Positions 34,851 to 45,662 are shown, numbered from the stretch's first letter. The stretch is 64,000 nt of DNA from Oscillatoria sp. SIO1A7 (GCA_010672965.1 JAAHFN010000001.1:142108-206107), one strand, 5' to 3'. The notes: generated from the letters alone by a model not told the origin. Translations and numbers: made by a program.

Positions 34851-35271
34851 CTTTTAGCTTTTAGCTTTTAGCTTTTAGCTTTTAGCTTTTAGCTTTTAGC
34901 TCTGCTGCATTTAGCTCTGCTGCTCTTCTGCTGCATTTAGCTTTTAGCTCTGCTGCTCTGCTGCATTTAGCGGTTAGCTCCGAGCAATTAGCGATCGCTA
35001 CAGGACTTACGCAAAGGCTCTATTTGTAGGTGCCGCACAGCGCTCTCTTGCGCTAAATATACTGCTCGATCTGACGCTCAAGCTGACTGCTGATAGCTGA
35101 GAGCTTACTGCTATATAGTCCCGTTCGTAACGCCGCCATCACGCTTAGGTTCCAGGCTCTGTTACCTAAGTATGATGGCGGCGTTACAAAACAAAAGATG
35201 CTCCCAGCAGTCAGCGACTAGCTGAGAGCTGAGAGCTAAATGCCTTAAGAACCAAAGCAAATAAATTTTCT
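34851..35271. other. Gene-free region with TTTTAGC heptamers and a long hairpin
   Basis: TTTTAGC units run from 34851 to about 34904, then mixed TCTGCTGC and TTTAGC units to about 34985. A one-sided family A end (AGGACTTACGCAAAG) is at 35003. A strong inverted repeat is at 35127-35187. Confidence 0.85.
35127..35187. repeat. 61-nt two-part hairpin (GTAACGCCGCCATCA inverted repeat)
   Basis: A perfect 15-bp outer stem (GTAACGCCGCCATCA with TGATGGCGGCGTTAC) and a 7-bp inner stem (CTTAGGT with ACCTAAG). There is no U-run at either side, so it is not a typical terminator. It lies 85 bp past the end of the sigma factor gene. Confidence 0.7.
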
Positions 35272-36276
35272 CTAGCTGGCAAGATATTCGCGCACGTTAG
35301 CCCGCTGGCGACGTAGATGTGCTAGAGCTTGGTGTTCGAGCTGGCGCACTCGCTCCCGACTGAGACTTAGCCGTTCGCCGACTTTGGCCAAGGACAGTTC
35401 GCGACCATCGTGGAGACCAAAACGCAAACTAATTACATCCCGTTGCTGAGGCGTAAGCTCGGCCAGGAGATTTTCTAGGTCTTCCCGCATCAACTCCTGG
35501 GTAATGTAGTTTTCCGGAGATGCCTCTACATCCTCCAGAAGATCTTGCAATTCGGTATCTTGGTTGTCCCCAACCCGCAGATCCAGAGAAATTGGCTGGC
35601 GAGCCAGTAATAGATACTCGCGTATCTGAGAAGGTTCTAGCTCTAGTGCTTTGCCGATTTCGGCTGGAGTAGGGGTACGACCGAGTTCCTGGGCGAGTTC
35701 CCGCTGTATTTTCTTGATTTTGTTGAGCTTTTCAGTGATGTGAATGGGCAGGCGAATTGTGCGAGCCTGTTGGGCGATCGCCCGGGTAATAGCTTGACGA
35801 ATCCACCAGTAAGCATAAGTGGAAAACTTATAGCCCCGAGTTGGATCGAATTTTTCTACCCCTCGCTCCAAGCCAAGGGTTCCTTCTTGAATTAGATCCA
35901 AAAACTCTAGATTGCGCTTCTGATACTTCTTGGCGATCGCTACCACCAAGCGCAAATTCGCTTCAATCATCTTTTGCTTCGCCCGCCGCCCCAGATGCAA
36001 CATCTGCTTGAGATCCTTGACGCTTGTTTTGAGGTGGTCGGCCCATTCTCTATCGGTCGGCTCTCGATCTAGTTTTGCGGCCAGTTCTTGCTTAGCTTCT
36101 AGCAGTTGCATCATTTGCTGCACCTGCTTCCCATAAACAATCTCTTGTTCGTGGGTTAGCAGCGGTACGCGACCGATTTCATGGAGGTAGGTGCGAATTG
36201 TATCAGTAGGGTCGCTCCGTCGTGCGCCCATAAAAGTTTGTTTAGCGGTTTGTGGCTGGGTTTTGATATTGGGCAT
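35272..36276 (-). CDS. Group 2 RNA polymerase sigma-70 factor (SigB/C/D-like)
   Basis: 334 residues from the ATG at 36276 ([15 protein letters not shown]); a GTG at 36318 would add 14. Region 1.2 is [21 protein letters not shown]. Region 2 is complete: [38 protein letters not shown] and [18 protein letters not shown], the -10-binding helix. Region 3 follows ([20 protein letters not shown]), then region 4 with [18 protein letters not shown] and the helix-turn-helix [25 protein letters not shown]. Region 1.1 is absent and the length is that of the non-essential cyanobacterial group 2 sigma factors, which serve stress and acclimation. One deviation: [10 protein letters not shown], where GLIRA-EKFD is usual. 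Confidence 0.95.
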   Translation of the reverse strand: MPNIKTQPQTAKQTFMGARRSDPTDTIRTYLHEIGRVPLLTHEQEIVYGKQVQQMMQLLEAKQELAAKLDREPTDREWADHLKTSVKDLKQMLHLGRRAKQKMIEANLRLVVAIAKKYQKRNLEFLDLIQEGTLGLERGVEKFDPTRGYKFSTYAYWWIRQAITRAIAQQARTIRLPIHITEKLNKIKKIQRELAQELGRTPTPAEIGKALELEPSQIREYLLLARQPISLDLRVGDNQDTELQDLLEDVEASPENYITQELMREDLENLLAELTPQQRDVISLRFGLHDGRELSLAKVGERLSLSRERVRQLEHQALAHLRRQRANVREYLAS

Positions 36277-36639
36277 GGGTAAGCAGTACTCCAAACAAAT
36301 TAGATGCGTAGCAAGCACCCGCCCAACTCCAAGGGCAACTGCTCCCCTGATTTTCCTAAATGAGAATAGAGGGGATTGTCCTTACGGGCAGGCAATAGCG
36401 CAAAGAGCCTTTATGAAGTTGGTAGAAGCTCCCCATCATGGGGCTGGCGCTAGGGTTGGCGTTTTGGGCTACACCGCCCTCCGAGCGCGGATCTATAAAT
36501 TATAGAAGCTAGCTAAACGAAGTCATTACGAGTTTGTCTTTTCTCTTATTCTATGTCATGGATATGACATTTTCCGAGTAAAGAATCTTAAGCTTTCCTT
36601 AAAATTAAGCTTTCCTTAAGAATTGCTTCTTTACTAGAG

Positions 36640-36847
36640 TGACGTCTCGATCTGCATTCGAGTGCCAGCGAGTGGGTAGCCGATAGCTGGTACGCCTGAC
36701 GAAGTAGTATTTACTACAGGTTCTGTTAACCTAATTCCGGTTTTCTGCCAAAATACTTTTCAAAATAATTGGTTGGTTCAGTCGTAACTACTCTGGCCCG
36801 CTTGCCAATTAGCATACGGGTCCTCTCTAAGTGAGGGGATTGTTTTT
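36640..36847 (+). ncRNA. Candidate small RNA ending in an intrinsic terminator
   Basis: The stem CCTCTC/GAGGGG (36822-36838) is followed by ATTGTTTTT. Upstream, CCCG...CGGG (36798-36820) can form a second stem. No plausible protein gene feeds this terminator from the left, so an unannotated transcript is possible. The 5' end given is a guess. Confidence 0.25.
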
Positions 36848-37410
36848 GCTGCGATAAACTAACAATATCTATGATGAACTCAGAACTTTTTGGCGTCAGT
36901 AGTATTTGAGGGGAAGATCTCCGAACTTTTTGGATCGGCTCCAGAAAAATCTATAACCTCTCAATTCCCTCAGAATCGATAGGGGTTGACTTTTGGCGGC
37001 CATAAGGCTCTCTATAGCAGAAACGGCAAACCAAAAAAATAAAATCAATTTAAACCTCCTTATATCAAATACATAACTCTATAAACAACGGCTATTTGGG
37101 TAGGTCCTATCTTAAAAGCACCAAGAGAGATTTCCCAATTACCATCTTTTTTATATATTACAATCATACTACAAAACTGTCAATGAGCAAAAATACTTAA
37201 TTTAATAGCCAAAACTTTCTAGCTAGTAGTCTGTAGTTTTGAAAAGTGAGCGATTTACCTTAATAAATAAAAGCTGTAATGCGCAATATTAATAATTTTA
37301 TTTTGTAATGAAAAAGTATGCAACCTTATTTGATATCGAGGTGGATGTTCATTTTAGCTGGCAGCGGGGAAGTTTAGGTGGGAGCGCCTTAAAAAGTTAT
37401 TTCCCGTCAG

Positions 37411-37457
37411 AAAATAATAGCCTCATTTTTACTTAGTTAGCTAGCTAAAAATGAGGC
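37411..37457 (-). terminator. Terminator downstream of the 1488-residue protein gene
   Basis: A stem of about 13 bp (GCCTCATTTTTAGC against GTAAAAATGAGGC, read on the minus strand), followed by TATTATTTT. Confidence 0.75.
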
Positions 37458-37512
37458 TTGGCGATCGCGAATCTAATACGAGGGAAGCGCGGGAAGCGCA
37501 AATATTATTTTT

Positions 37513-40500
37513 TTAGCCCAAATTAATGGTTTTACCCAGATAAATTGGAGTATTGTTGCCAATTTGAACAAAAATCGGTTGAACTCCCTTAGCATCCCCG
37601 ACTTCTACATCAGTGAAAGTAACCGTAGCTAAATCCGTGTTGGGGTCGAAATAAGTAGAGCTGAACTTGCCGCTGGCCGGGGCATTGCCAATAATAAGCT
37701 GAAAATCCTCTGGTAATTTATTGCCAACATCTAACCCAACAAGCTGACCGCTAATTTTGCCATTTTGTGGCGCACTAGCCTGAATATCGAGGGAATAAAA
37801 GTCATCTCCCGAGAGAACAGCCCCTGGAGTCCAAGGCTCTTGACCAAAGGCGATCGCCCCTTGGCTTATATTAGTTTTGAGTTGGTAGTCGCGGTTAGTC
37901 GGATCTGCAAAAATCGAACTAAAGTCAGAAGTTTCCAGATTGTTGACATCTACCACATCGCTGGTATTCAGTACATAGGCATTACCGGAAGAGATATTAT
38001 TCTCGACTGTAGATCCATCCAGAGTACCTCCTCGAGCATTAAACAATATCTCCCCATCGATAGTATTGTTTCTGAGATTAATGTTTGGCCCACCAAGTAG
38101 CGTACTATTGTAGAATTTGAATCCTTCAATGCTGGTGTTGTATATGACATTGTTTTCGACATCATAGCCTTTTGATTTCTCCAGAGTAATTCCAGTAGAG
38201 CCCCAATATTGGTTACTTTTATCGGCTAGAGCCTGGATATCGTGAATGCTGTTGTAAGCAATTTGGCTACCGCCTCCGTCACTTTCAAAAGCAGTAATAG
38301 CACCAAAATCAACGGCTATTTTACCAGCATCATACAATTCGTTATTCAAAATCTTACTAGCACCATTGACATGTAAGTTAATTAATCGCGAGCCGCTACC
38401 AAAGAAAGTATTATTGGTAACTTCGTGTCCTTGACCGTAAAGATCGATTGCTCCAGCAACTACTCCCGAGTAGCCAATGTCGTGAATAACAGAATTGGTT
38501 ATTTGATGGCTCGTGCCCCTCATAAAAATACCGTTACCGGAGCTGTAGGCAATGCGACTATTTGTTATCAGATTATTACTGCCGTCAGTAATGGCAATAC
38601 TTTTGCTAGTAGTTTGCCCAGGCTGTCCAGTCTCCCCATTCTCCCATATTTTATCGGCACCCGTGTCGTCGAATAAAGTCTTATGGGCACCATACTGAGA
38701 GTCAATTTCGTCCAAAATGACATTATTACTTCGCCAAACCTTGATTCCGGCACCAAACACGTTAATGTTTTCGAGGTTAATGTAATCTTTTTGGATTATT
38801 TCCCAAGCCCATTCTCGCCGCTTGGCCTCCACTGTATAATTGCTGGGATCATCGCTATTGGGAGACCACAAGAACAGCTCCCCGTTATCGTAATACCACT
38901 CTTTTGCCGTATCTAGAGCTTCATACTTGCCCCACAAATAATAGGGGTTCAACTCTCGGGGTAAGTATTCTACGGAGCCTCCATAAGGAAAGTCAAACTC
39001 GATGCTTCCGTTAGAATTGCTGACAACCGTGCCGGTCTTAGGCGTCCAGATCCATCCGGGAATAGTATTAATTTTCGCACCAACCCAGAAATCATCGGCA
39101 AAATTGGCATTGTCTAAATCGCTGTCGGTGTAATTGCCTCGCGCGATACTCCCCGCTGGAGCATTTGGGTTATCAATGCCGCCCGTATCGGAGATCGCCA
39201 ACTCGTTCCGGCTAATTGACGCCAGACTTTTACTATCGGGAATATTCGGCCAGCGAGCCTCAACCATCATCTCTCCGTTCACAAAAATTTGGTTGCTGCC
39301 TTCGCCTAAGTCCCAACCCATATTGGCTTTGTAAATCTCGCGATTATTCTGAGTCCAGCCGCTAATCAGTTCCGTCCCGCTTGTCGTCACTTCTTCATTA
39401 GCATAAGCCGTGAAAGTAATCGGCGCTCCGGCAGTTCCAGAATTCTGGGGAATGACTTTTTCCCGATAAGTCGCGCCGCGAATATAGACCGCATCTCCCG
39501 CCTGAGCTATATCGGCCGCTTTTTGAATCGTTTTGAATGGGTCGTCAAAGGTTCCCGCACCCAAGTTGTTGCCATCAGCGGAGACGTAGTAGGCATTGCC
39601 AGTCGTAGTAATACTTTGAGAGGAAACAACGAGATTGTAGTCAGTATCGCTATTGCCCGAGACCCGAACGTAGTAGCTGCCAGCATCTAGGGGAGTAGCA
39701 ATAACATCTGCTACAGTGCCACCCTGGGCTGAAGATTCCAGAACATTGCCGCTACTGTCGAGGAGTTCTATATCTGCATTGGCAGTCAGATTGTCGATCG
39801 CCACGCGGAAATTGCTCTTAGAACTTAGAGCGAATTTGTAGTAATCCTCAGGATCTGTAGCACCTACCGCATCATTAAAAGGTCGATTTCCTTCCAGAGT
39901 GCCAATATCCCAGGCTGCAGCCTGGGTGCTGCCTGCTGGCTGGGCATCAATATTAACCGTGCCATCTACGGCAGCATAAGTCGTTCCGTCAAAACCATTC
40001 CAGCCGAAACTGGTACTGCCGTTGAAATTAACCAACGGAGTAAAGCTGAGATTATTCAGGTCGGCAACATCAATCTCTTGATTTGCCGTCACGGAGACGC
40101 CGCCTAGTTTAAGCATGCCGAAAGTCGGCAGAGAAGTTACTTTAATTTTGGCGAGGCTATCCCCATCAACATCGCTGAAAGCGCTAGTAAAGTCAGCGAC
40201 ATTAAAGGCGATTTCAGTGTTTTGGTTGTTGGACTGGTTTAGATCGGCGATCGTGGGCGCATTGTTGCCTGGATTGCCCGGATTGATGTTCAGAATAACT
40301 TTAGCCGCCGTAGCCGCATATTCCGTGCCGTCATGGCCGGTCCAGTCGAAACTGGCGTTACCGTTAAAGTTGGCATCGGGAGTAAAATTCAGATTGCCTA
40401 AGTCGCCGAGATTAATTTCTTGGTTGAGGTTAACCGCAGTGCCACTGAGTTTAAGAGTGCCATTCCCTGGCAGGGCAGTAATTTGTATTTTGGCGAGGCG

Positions 40501-41979
40501 ATCGCCGTCAATGTCTGAGAACTGACTGGTAAAGTCCGTGGCACTAAAAGCAATATCGGTGTTTTCGGTTCCCGTGCGGATCAGGGAAGTAACAGTCGGT
40601 GCATTGTTGATTGCTGTTGTAGCAGAATTGCCGGTATTGCCCGCAGTATCTGTATTGCCGGTATTGCCCGCAGTATCTGTATTGCCGGTATTGCCCGCAG
40701 TATCTGTATTGCCGATATTGCCAGCGCTATCCGTAGCGCCAGTATTGCCAGTATTATCGGGATTGCCAGTATTGCCAGCGCTATCCGTAGCGCCAGTATT
40801 GTTATCTCGATTATTAGTAGTTATATTGTTACTGACAAGTTCCGGGAAGTTTCGGTTATCAATACTATCGCCAGCGTTATTGGTGCTGGCAGTGTTGTTA
40901 GTATTGCTGGAATTATCGATACTATCAGTACCGATACCGATCGCACTATCGAGATTGTCAAAGTTATTATTGCTTGCAGAGTTATTCGTACTATCTGTAC
41001 TATCGATGGGCTCTCTATTTTGAGGTGACAAATTGCTGCGGTTTCTAGGCGCTTGAGTTACAGCAGTCTCTGCCAAGAAGTTATCTGCGGAGGCGATCGC
41101 GCTAATATCAACTTCTCTAACGATAGCCAAATATTCGCCAGTGACGGCATTTTGGATAATAGCGTGACCTTCGTATTCTTCAGTGCCAGCTAATATATTT
41201 AATTGTTGGAATGTCAAACCATCGGTTAATTGGATAAAATCCTGGCCAATGGTAAAGTCCATTATGTAGTCGGCGTCAGAGACATTAGGACCTCCGGTGC
41301 CCGAACCGATAGCGAAGCGATCGCTACCGCTGCCGCCTGTTAGCGTATCCGCACCTTTGTCGCCAAATAGGGTGTCATTCCCTTTATCTCCAAAGAGCCA
41401 ATCATTGTCTTGGCCGCCTCGAACAAGATCGTCGTCCTGACCGCCATATAATGTATCTTCTCCTTGGTTGCCATTCAGAGTATCGTTGCCAATATTGCCA
41501 AATAAAAAGTCATCGTCTATACCACCTAATACCTCGTCATTTCCTAAATTGCCCCAAAGGGTATCGCTATCTTTGTCACCGAAGACAAAATCATTTTCTT
41601 CTCCGCCCCATGCAATGTCATTTCCCTGGCCGCCCCGAAGGGTATCGTTGCCAAGGTTGCCATTGAGAATATCATCCCCAAGGTTTCCATTAACAAAGTC
41701 ATCCCCTCCCATACCGATAACCATATCGTCACTTTCTAGAGCAAGAATCATTTCCGATCGCTCTGAAGCTGTGGTGCTATCGGGAAGGTCGCTTAAATAG
41801 TAAGCGTAATCAAAGCCAGAGATTGGTTGGCGCAACTCATAGCGACCGTAGAGGCTAAAATGCTCTGTTGCCGAGCTAAATTGCCCGCTTTCTACGGCAG
41901 CTTGCACGTCGATATTATTGGTCAAGTAGAAGTCTTCATCTACCAAGACACCAAAGGTATTAGTTTCTAGCAACTCCAT
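37513..41979 (-). CDS. Giant RTX-type protein with cadherin-like, PPC and parallel beta-helix domains
   Basis: 1488 residues. Domain order: one and a half YYL-x-NxDV repeats at about 10-75 (DFYLTNNIDVQAAVESGQF...EHFSLYGRYE); about 14 RTX calcium-binding nonapeptides at 90-225 (GNLGNDTLRGGQGND pattern); an RTX cap (DYIMDFTIGQDFIQL); an Asn/Thr/Gly linker with GNTGNTDTA repeats at 305-455; two cadherin-like/tandem domains at 460-660 (TDFTSQFSDIDGDRLAKI); a prepeptidase C-terminal domain at 670-770 (DPEDYYKFAL, GSYYVRVSG). A DUF1565-type right-handed beta-helix at 785-1380 follows (YYVSADGNNLGAGTFDDPF, then SGNGIFMRGTSHQI). No signal peptide; RTX repeats imply type I secretion. The beta-helix suggests polysaccharide binding or lysis; catalytic residues are not assigned. 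Confidence 0.88.
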   Translation of the reverse strand: MELLETNTFGVLVDEDFYLTNNIDVQAAVESGQFSSATEHFSLYGRYELRQPISGFDYAYYLSDLPDSTTASERSEMILALESDDMVIGMGGDDFVNGNLGDDILNGNLGNDTLRGGQGNDIAWGGEENDFVFGDKDSDTLWGNLGNDEVLGGIDDDFLFGNIGNDTLNGNQGEDTLYGGQDDDLVRGGQDNDWLFGDKGNDTLFGDKGADTLTGGSGSDRFAIGSGTGGPNVSDADYIMDFTIGQDFIQLTDGLTFQQLNILAGTEEYEGHAIIQNAVTGEYLAIVREVDISAIASADNFLAETAVTQAPRNRSNLSPQNREPIDSTDSTNNSASNNNFDNLDSAIGIGTDSIDNSSNTNNTASTNNAGDSIDNRNFPELVSNNITTNNRDNNTGATDSAGNTGNPDNTGNTGATDSAGNIGNTDTAGNTGNTDTAGNTGNTDTAGNTGNSATTAINNAPTVTSLIRTGTENTDIAFSATDFTSQFSDIDGDRLAKIQITALPGNGTLKLSGTAVNLNQEINLGDLGNLNFTPDANFNGNASFDWTGHDGTEYAATAAKVILNINPGNPGNNAPTIADLNQSNNQNTEIAFNVADFTSAFSDVDGDSLAKIKVTSLPTFGMLKLGGVSVTANQEIDVADLNNLSFTPLVNFNGSTSFGWNGFDGTTYAAVDGTVNIDAQPAGSTQAAAWDIGTLEGNRPFNDAVGATDPEDYYKFALSSKSNFRVAIDNLTANADIELLDSSGNVLESSAQGGTVADVIATPLDAGSYYVRVSGNSDTDYNLVVSSQSITTTGNAYYVSADGNNLGAGTFDDPFKTIQKAADIAQAGDAVYIRGATYREKVIPQNSGTAGAPITFTAYANEEVTTSGTELISGWTQNNREIYKANMGWDLGEGSNQIFVNGEMMVEARWPNIPDSKSLASISRNELAISDTGGIDNPNAPAGSIARGNYTDSDLDNANFADDFWVGAKINTIPGWIWTPKTGTVVSNSNGSIEFDFPYGGSVEYLPRELNPYYLWGKYEALDTAKEWYYDNGELFLWSPNSDDPSNYTVEAKRREWAWEIIQKDYINLENINVFGAGIKVWRSNNVILDEIDSQYGAHKTLFDDTGADKIWENGETGQPGQTTSKSIAITDGSNNLITNSRIAYSSGNGIFMRGTSHQITNSVIHDIGYSGVVAGAIDLYGQGHEVTNNTFFGSGSRLINLHVNGASKILNNELYDAGKIAVDFGAITAFESDGGGSQIAYNSIHDIQALADKSNQYWGSTGITLEKSKGYDVENNVIYNTSIEGFKFYNSTLLGGPNINLRNNTIDGEILFNARGGTLDGSTVENNISSGNAYVLNTSDVVDVNNLETSDFSSIFADPTNRDYQLKTNISQGAIAFGQEPWTPGAVLSGDDFYSLDIQASAPQNGKISGQLVGLDVGNKLPEDFQLIIGNAPASGKFSSTYFDPNTDLATVTFTDVEVGDAKGVQPIFVQIGNNTPIYLGKTINLG
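40634..40805. repeat. 27-bp in-frame tandem repeat (GNTGNTDTA coding)
   Basis: Three to four copies of a 27-bp unit (GTATTGCCGGTATTGCCC...) followed by diverged copies encode the linker between the RTX and cadherin-like parts of the 1488-residue protein. Confidence 0.85.
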
Positions 41980-42336
41980 AGATAACCAGGATTTAAAAGT
42001 ACGGCTATTTCTAACTAATTATTCTGAATAATACCTAAGATTCCGGTCTTTATTTGAACAACAAAAATAATTAATTTTGCTTTAATGTCTTTCTCATTTT
42101 TTATTTAAAAAGCTATATATAACAGTGCAATTAGTTGCGCTATATACATTAAATAATAAATCCGGTCAACTTAAGAAACCGGAACGATAGCATTTATAGC
42201 AGTAAGCGATTAGCTGTCAGCGGTCAGCAGTCAGCTAAAGTCTTGCCATACGCACTCAAGCGCGTTTTGTAACTGTCCTAACTTTAGTCGGTAGTGCTAT
42301 ATTTTTGAAAATTAAATCTAATTGTTAGATTTAATT

Positions 42337-42474
42337 ATATCAAGTCCGGTTAAATACTCATAAATACCGTACCGTAGGGGCAGTCAAGAGCGTGGCTGCC
42401 CCGATTGGTCTGGGGCGGGCACGGGGGGAACGGGGGGACTGCCCCTACTATGACTGTTTAACCGGATTTGATAT
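42337..42474. mobile_element. MITE-like element, family B, copy 2
   Basis: 138 bp with near-perfect inverted ends ATATCAAGTCCGGTTAAATA and TTTAACCGGATTTGATAT. The core is GTAGGGGCAGTC...GACTGCCCCTAC. Confidence 0.92.
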
Positions 42475-42594
42475 AACAATTAATTTTATGATTTTTATTG
42501 CGATTGCTCCCCGGTCAGCCTTACGTCTGCTATTGCTGCCCTATTGAGATATTGCCTATTCTTGATGATATTTCTAAGGTGAAATCCCTACGTT

Positions 42595-42740
42595 ATATCA
42601 TGTCGGTTTGAATGCCCAAAAAAAGCTTCTGCGTAGGACGGGCGTCCCGCCTGTCCCAAAGATACCAAGCGGACAGGCGGGACGCCCCTCCTACGGTAGA
42701 TTACAAACTTTTTCTGTGGGTATTTAACCGGACTTTATAT
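42595..42740. mobile_element. MITE-like element, family B, copy 3
   Basis: 146 bp with ends ATATCATGTCGGTTTGAAT and GTATTTAACCGGACTTTATAT. The core is GTAGGACGGGCGTCCCGCC and its inverse. Nearly the same as the copy at 55283-55432. Confidence 0.9.
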
Positions 42741-43256
42741 TAGTCCTTGATGTACTGCTTATTAATATGGCATTTTTACTGTAGCGAAGGTGCGATCGCG
42801 ATCGCAATCGAGAAATACATTAGCGTCTAAATTATTCGCGTTCTAGCAATAAAAACGGTAACTAATGCGCGCAACAGGTTTCTGGCTACTCTTACGATCG
42901 CAACCGATTTAGACGCCCTATATATGTCTTGAAAAATTATGCTCATAAATGCCGTAACAAGCGCGATCGCTTCATATTTTCTCTTGAGATAGCGTGCTAT
43001 CTTTTTTTCTATATTCCACCCACTTTTAATTAATATCAACGATCCGGGGCGCTATCCGGAAACCCGAGGGGGATTGATGCCGATTTGATATCAGCGATAA
43101 TCGCGGATTTGATATAATTACCGACATGCTACAAGTATAGCACTATGCATTAAAGTTAGGATAATTAAAGGCTGGCCAAAGCTAGGAACGGCAGTCGTGC
43201 AGAAGAGCTACGCTCTGCCCTCCGCGCATGGGCTGACCGCTGACCGCTGACTGCTA

Positions 43257-45662
43257 TTAAGGTGCTTGCCATACTTGAATAGTTCCGTCGTCGCTGCCGC
43301 TGACAATAGTCTGGCCGTCGGCGCTAAAGGCGATAGAGCGAACCCGCCCGCGATGACCTTTAAGGGTGTCTAGCTCTTTGCCGGTAGCTAAATCCCATAA
43401 TTTGACAGTGCGATCGTCGCTGGCACTAGCTAAGAACTGACCGTCAGGGCTAACAGCAATGGCATTTACTTTGCGAGTATGACCTTTGAGCTGGCGGAGA
43501 CGATCGCCTGTAGCAACATCCCAAAGTTGAATGCGGCTGGAATTGGTGCTAGCTAGAGTTTGGCCATCGGCACTAAATGCAACAGAGTTTATATATGAAG
43601 AGCTGCCTTCGAGGGTTTGCAGGGCTTGGCCGGTGTTAGCATCCCAAATTTTGATAGTTCCGTCTTTTTCGGCACTGCCAGTAGCGATCGCCTTGCTATC
43701 GGGACTAAATGCGATCGACAAAACCCGGTCTGTATGGCCCGTCAAGGCTTGCTGCACTTGGCCGCTATTGGCATCCCAGAGCAAAACCCTGAAATCTCCA
43801 CCAATTCCCCCGGACCCGCTGGCCAGAGTTTGACCGTCAGCACTAAACGCCACTGCATGAACTTGATCTCGATGTTCCGTAAGAGTGCGCCGCAAACGAC
43901 CATTACTGGCATTCCAAAGCATAATATTGCTATCAGCGCTGCCACTGGCAAGGGTCTGCCCGTCGGGACTAATCGCTACAGACAATACCGGACCCATATG
44001 TCGGGAGAGAGAGTTTACCCTGTCTCCGGTACTGGGATTCCAGAGCCTGACATCATTGTCCCCGCTACCACTGGCGATCGCTCCACCATTGCTAGCGATC
44101 GCCACAGAATTCACGCGCTTATTATGTGCTTTGATAGTGGCCAGAGAAGACCCGCCAGAAGCAGTCTTAGGGGGCCGCGTCTGCTCCGGTGTAGGCTCGG
44201 GCTTCGGCTCGGGCGTCGGCTCGGGCGTTGGCTCGGGCGTCGGCTCTGGCGTTGGCTCGGGCGTCGGCTCTGGCGTTGGCTCGGGCGTCGGCTCTGGCGT
44301 TGGCTCGGGCTTCGGCTCTGGCGTTGGCTCGGGCGTCGGCTCGGGCGTCGGCTCGGGCTTCGGCTCGGGCTTCGGCTCGGGCTTCGGCTCGGGCGTCGGC
44401 TCGGGCGTCGGCTCGGGCTTCGGCTCGGATGTAGGTTTTGGAATAGGCTGGGATGTCGGCTGGGCAGTGGGGCTGGCTGTGGGCTGTGGCGTTGGGGTGG
44501 GAGAAGAAGTAGGCGGCTTTGGCGTTGCGGCAGGAATGGAGGTAGAGGGTTGCTGAACAAGCGGCGATCGCTGAGCATTATAGATTTCAAATCCCGCCCA
44601 ACCCAGCACTAGGATGACAGCACCCACTACCCATTTTGTATAAGAAGGAAGATCCCCTTGAGCTTGGTTTGCCAAAGTCTGGTTTTGGTTTTTTTGCCCG
44701 GGACTGGCTGCAACAGTGCCTACCTGCGAAAGTTCTCCGCTAGAACCGGGCTGAGTACCCGGGCGAGTTGTAAAACCACTATTGAGCTGCGCCAAACGCT
44801 GCTGTAAATCTCCGGTACTTTGCGGCCGAGAAGCTGGGAGCAGCCCCATCAGCTCGTCTATAAAATCTGCCAGAGGTGCGGAGACTTGGGGGGCGTTTTC
44901 TCGCCACAAAAGTTTACCCGTTTTCGGATCTTCCTTAAACGTAGTAGGTGCTTTGCCGGTAAGCAAATAAACAAATGTGCGACCCAAGGAAAAGAAATCT
45001 GATTGGGGTACGGCTTTGCCTGTCGCCTGTTCTGGAGCAGTATAGCCAGCGGAAATAATCCCAGTAACATTTTCTCCACTTTGAACTTTCTCGAAGTAAG
45101 TCTGAGTAACCTCCCGCGCCGCGCCAAAGTCAATCAATACCAAGCGACCATTGGGAGCGAGCATAATATTAGAAGGCTTGATATCCCGATGGAAAAAGTT
45201 TTGTTGGTGAACCCGATGCAAAATAGCGGCTAATTCCTTGAGCCATTGGATAGCTTGGGATTCCTCGATGGGCTCAAAATCGCGATTTTTGAACCACTGC
45301 ACTAAATCCTCCCCATCTATATATTCCATAACCAAGCAATGTAGGGGCTCCTTGGCATTTCTGGGCATATAGGTGAAATAGCCCTCGCCTTTGGGAATTC
45401 CGGGGCGATTGAACTGGGCGAGTACCCGTGCTTCTTGCTGAAATAGGGAGACAGCTTTGGGGTCGCCCAGCAAGAGCATTTTCAAGACTTTGCGGTTGCC
45501 GCCTTCGCTGACCTCGAAAGTTTTGGCAAAACCACCTTTTCCCATTTCTCGGATAGCCCGATAGCGTCCTAAGAAGAGCAACTCGCTACCGCAACTTTGG
45601 CAAAACTGGACGCTATCGGGATTTTCTGGGTTTGGGCATTGAGGATTAATGCAGATGCTCAT
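43257..45662 (-). CDS. Serine/threonine protein kinase with C-terminal WD40 propeller
   Basis: 801 residues. N-terminal four-Cys knuckle ([21 protein letters not shown] at 4-24 is the Cys cluster), then a Hanks-type kinase at 33-290: glycine loop GKGGFAKT (41-48), Lys61 in [24 protein letters not shown] and [21 protein letters not shown] membrane segment follows at about 340-357 ([18 protein letters not shown]). Then a ~135-residue Pro/Glu/Thr/Lys linker of PEPTPEP repeats, and about seven WD40 repeats at 505-800 ([24 protein letters not shown] pattern, with the last ending GTIQVWQ). The kinase is cytoplasmic. By topology the WD40 part would lie on the other side of the membrane if the segment is a true span. 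Its substrates are unknown. Confidence 0.95.
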   Translation of the reverse strand: MSICINPQCPNPENPDSVQFCQSCGSELLFLGRYRAIREMGKGGFAKTFEVSEGGNRKVLKMLLLGDPKAVSLFQQEARVLAQFNRPGIPKGEGYFTYMPRNAKEPLHCLVMEYIDGEDLVQWFKNRDFEPIEESQAIQWLKELAAILHRVHQQNFFHRDIKPSNIMLAPNGRLVLIDFGAAREVTQTYFEKVQSGENVTGIISAGYTAPEQATGKAVPQSDFFSLGRTFVYLLTGKAPTTFKEDPKTGKLLWRENAPQVSAPLADFIDELMGLLPASRPQSTGDLQQRLAQLNSGFTTRPGTQPGSSGELSQVGTVAASPGQKNQNQTLANQAQGDLPSYTKWVVGAVILVLGWAGFEIYNAQRSPLVQQPSTSIPAATPKPPTSSPTPTPQPTASPTAQPTSQPIPKPTSEPKPEPTPEPTPEPKPEPKPEPKPEPTPEPTPEPTPEPKPEPTPEPTPEPTPEPTPEPTPEPTPEPTPEPTPEPKPEPTPEQTRPPKTASGGSSLATIKAHNKRVNSVAIASNGGAIASGSGDNDVRLWNPSTGDRVNSLSRHMGPVLSVAISPDGQTLASGSADSNIMLWNASNGRLRRTLTEHRDQVHAVAFSADGQTLASGSGGIGGDFRVLLWDANSGQVQQALTGHTDRVLSIAFSPDSKAIATGSAEKDGTIKIWDANTGQALQTLEGSSSYINSVAFSADGQTLASTNSSRIQLWDVATGDRLRQLKGHTRKVNAIAVSPDGQFLASASDDRTVKLWDLATGKELDTLKGHRGRVRSIAFSADGQTIVSGSDDGTIQVWQAP
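44175..44425. repeat. GGCTCGGGCGTC tandem repeat coding for the PEPTPEP linker
   Basis: A 12-bp unit (GGCTCGGGCGTC with TTC/TTG/TCTGGC variants) is repeated about 20 times in the kinase-WD40 gene. The other strand is open and gives false frames. Confidence 0.9.

Larger units (their letters stand above)
36277..37512. other. 1.2 kb gene-free region between sigma factor and RTX protein
   Basis: No gene recognised. It holds a possible small RNA ending at a terminator (36822-36847), a duplicated CTTTCCTTAA(AATTAAG) motif at 36592-36622, a repeated GAACTTTTTGG at 36885 and 36924, and the downstream terminator of the RTX gene. Base composition is more AT-rich than in other gaps and MITE ends are absent. 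Confidence 0.6.
41980..43256. other. 1.3 kb gene-free region with two family B MITEs
   Basis: Contains TCAGC-type heptamers at 42213-42235, a GTAGTGCTAT/AAGTTAGGAC repeat end at 42270-42293 (related to 43135-43165 and 53834-53862), MITEs at 42337-42474 and 42595-42740, and GCTGACC heptamers at 43230-43252. The AT-rich stretch at 41980-42180 just upstream of the RTX gene should hold its promoter. No gene is recognised. Confidence 0.75.

Noticed and set aside
43617..44612. Plus-strand frames opposite the kinase-WD40 gene (Arg/Gly/Ser-rich)
   Set aside because: Produced by the GGCTCGGGCGTC linker repeat; the minus-strand kinase frame has all catalytic motifs.
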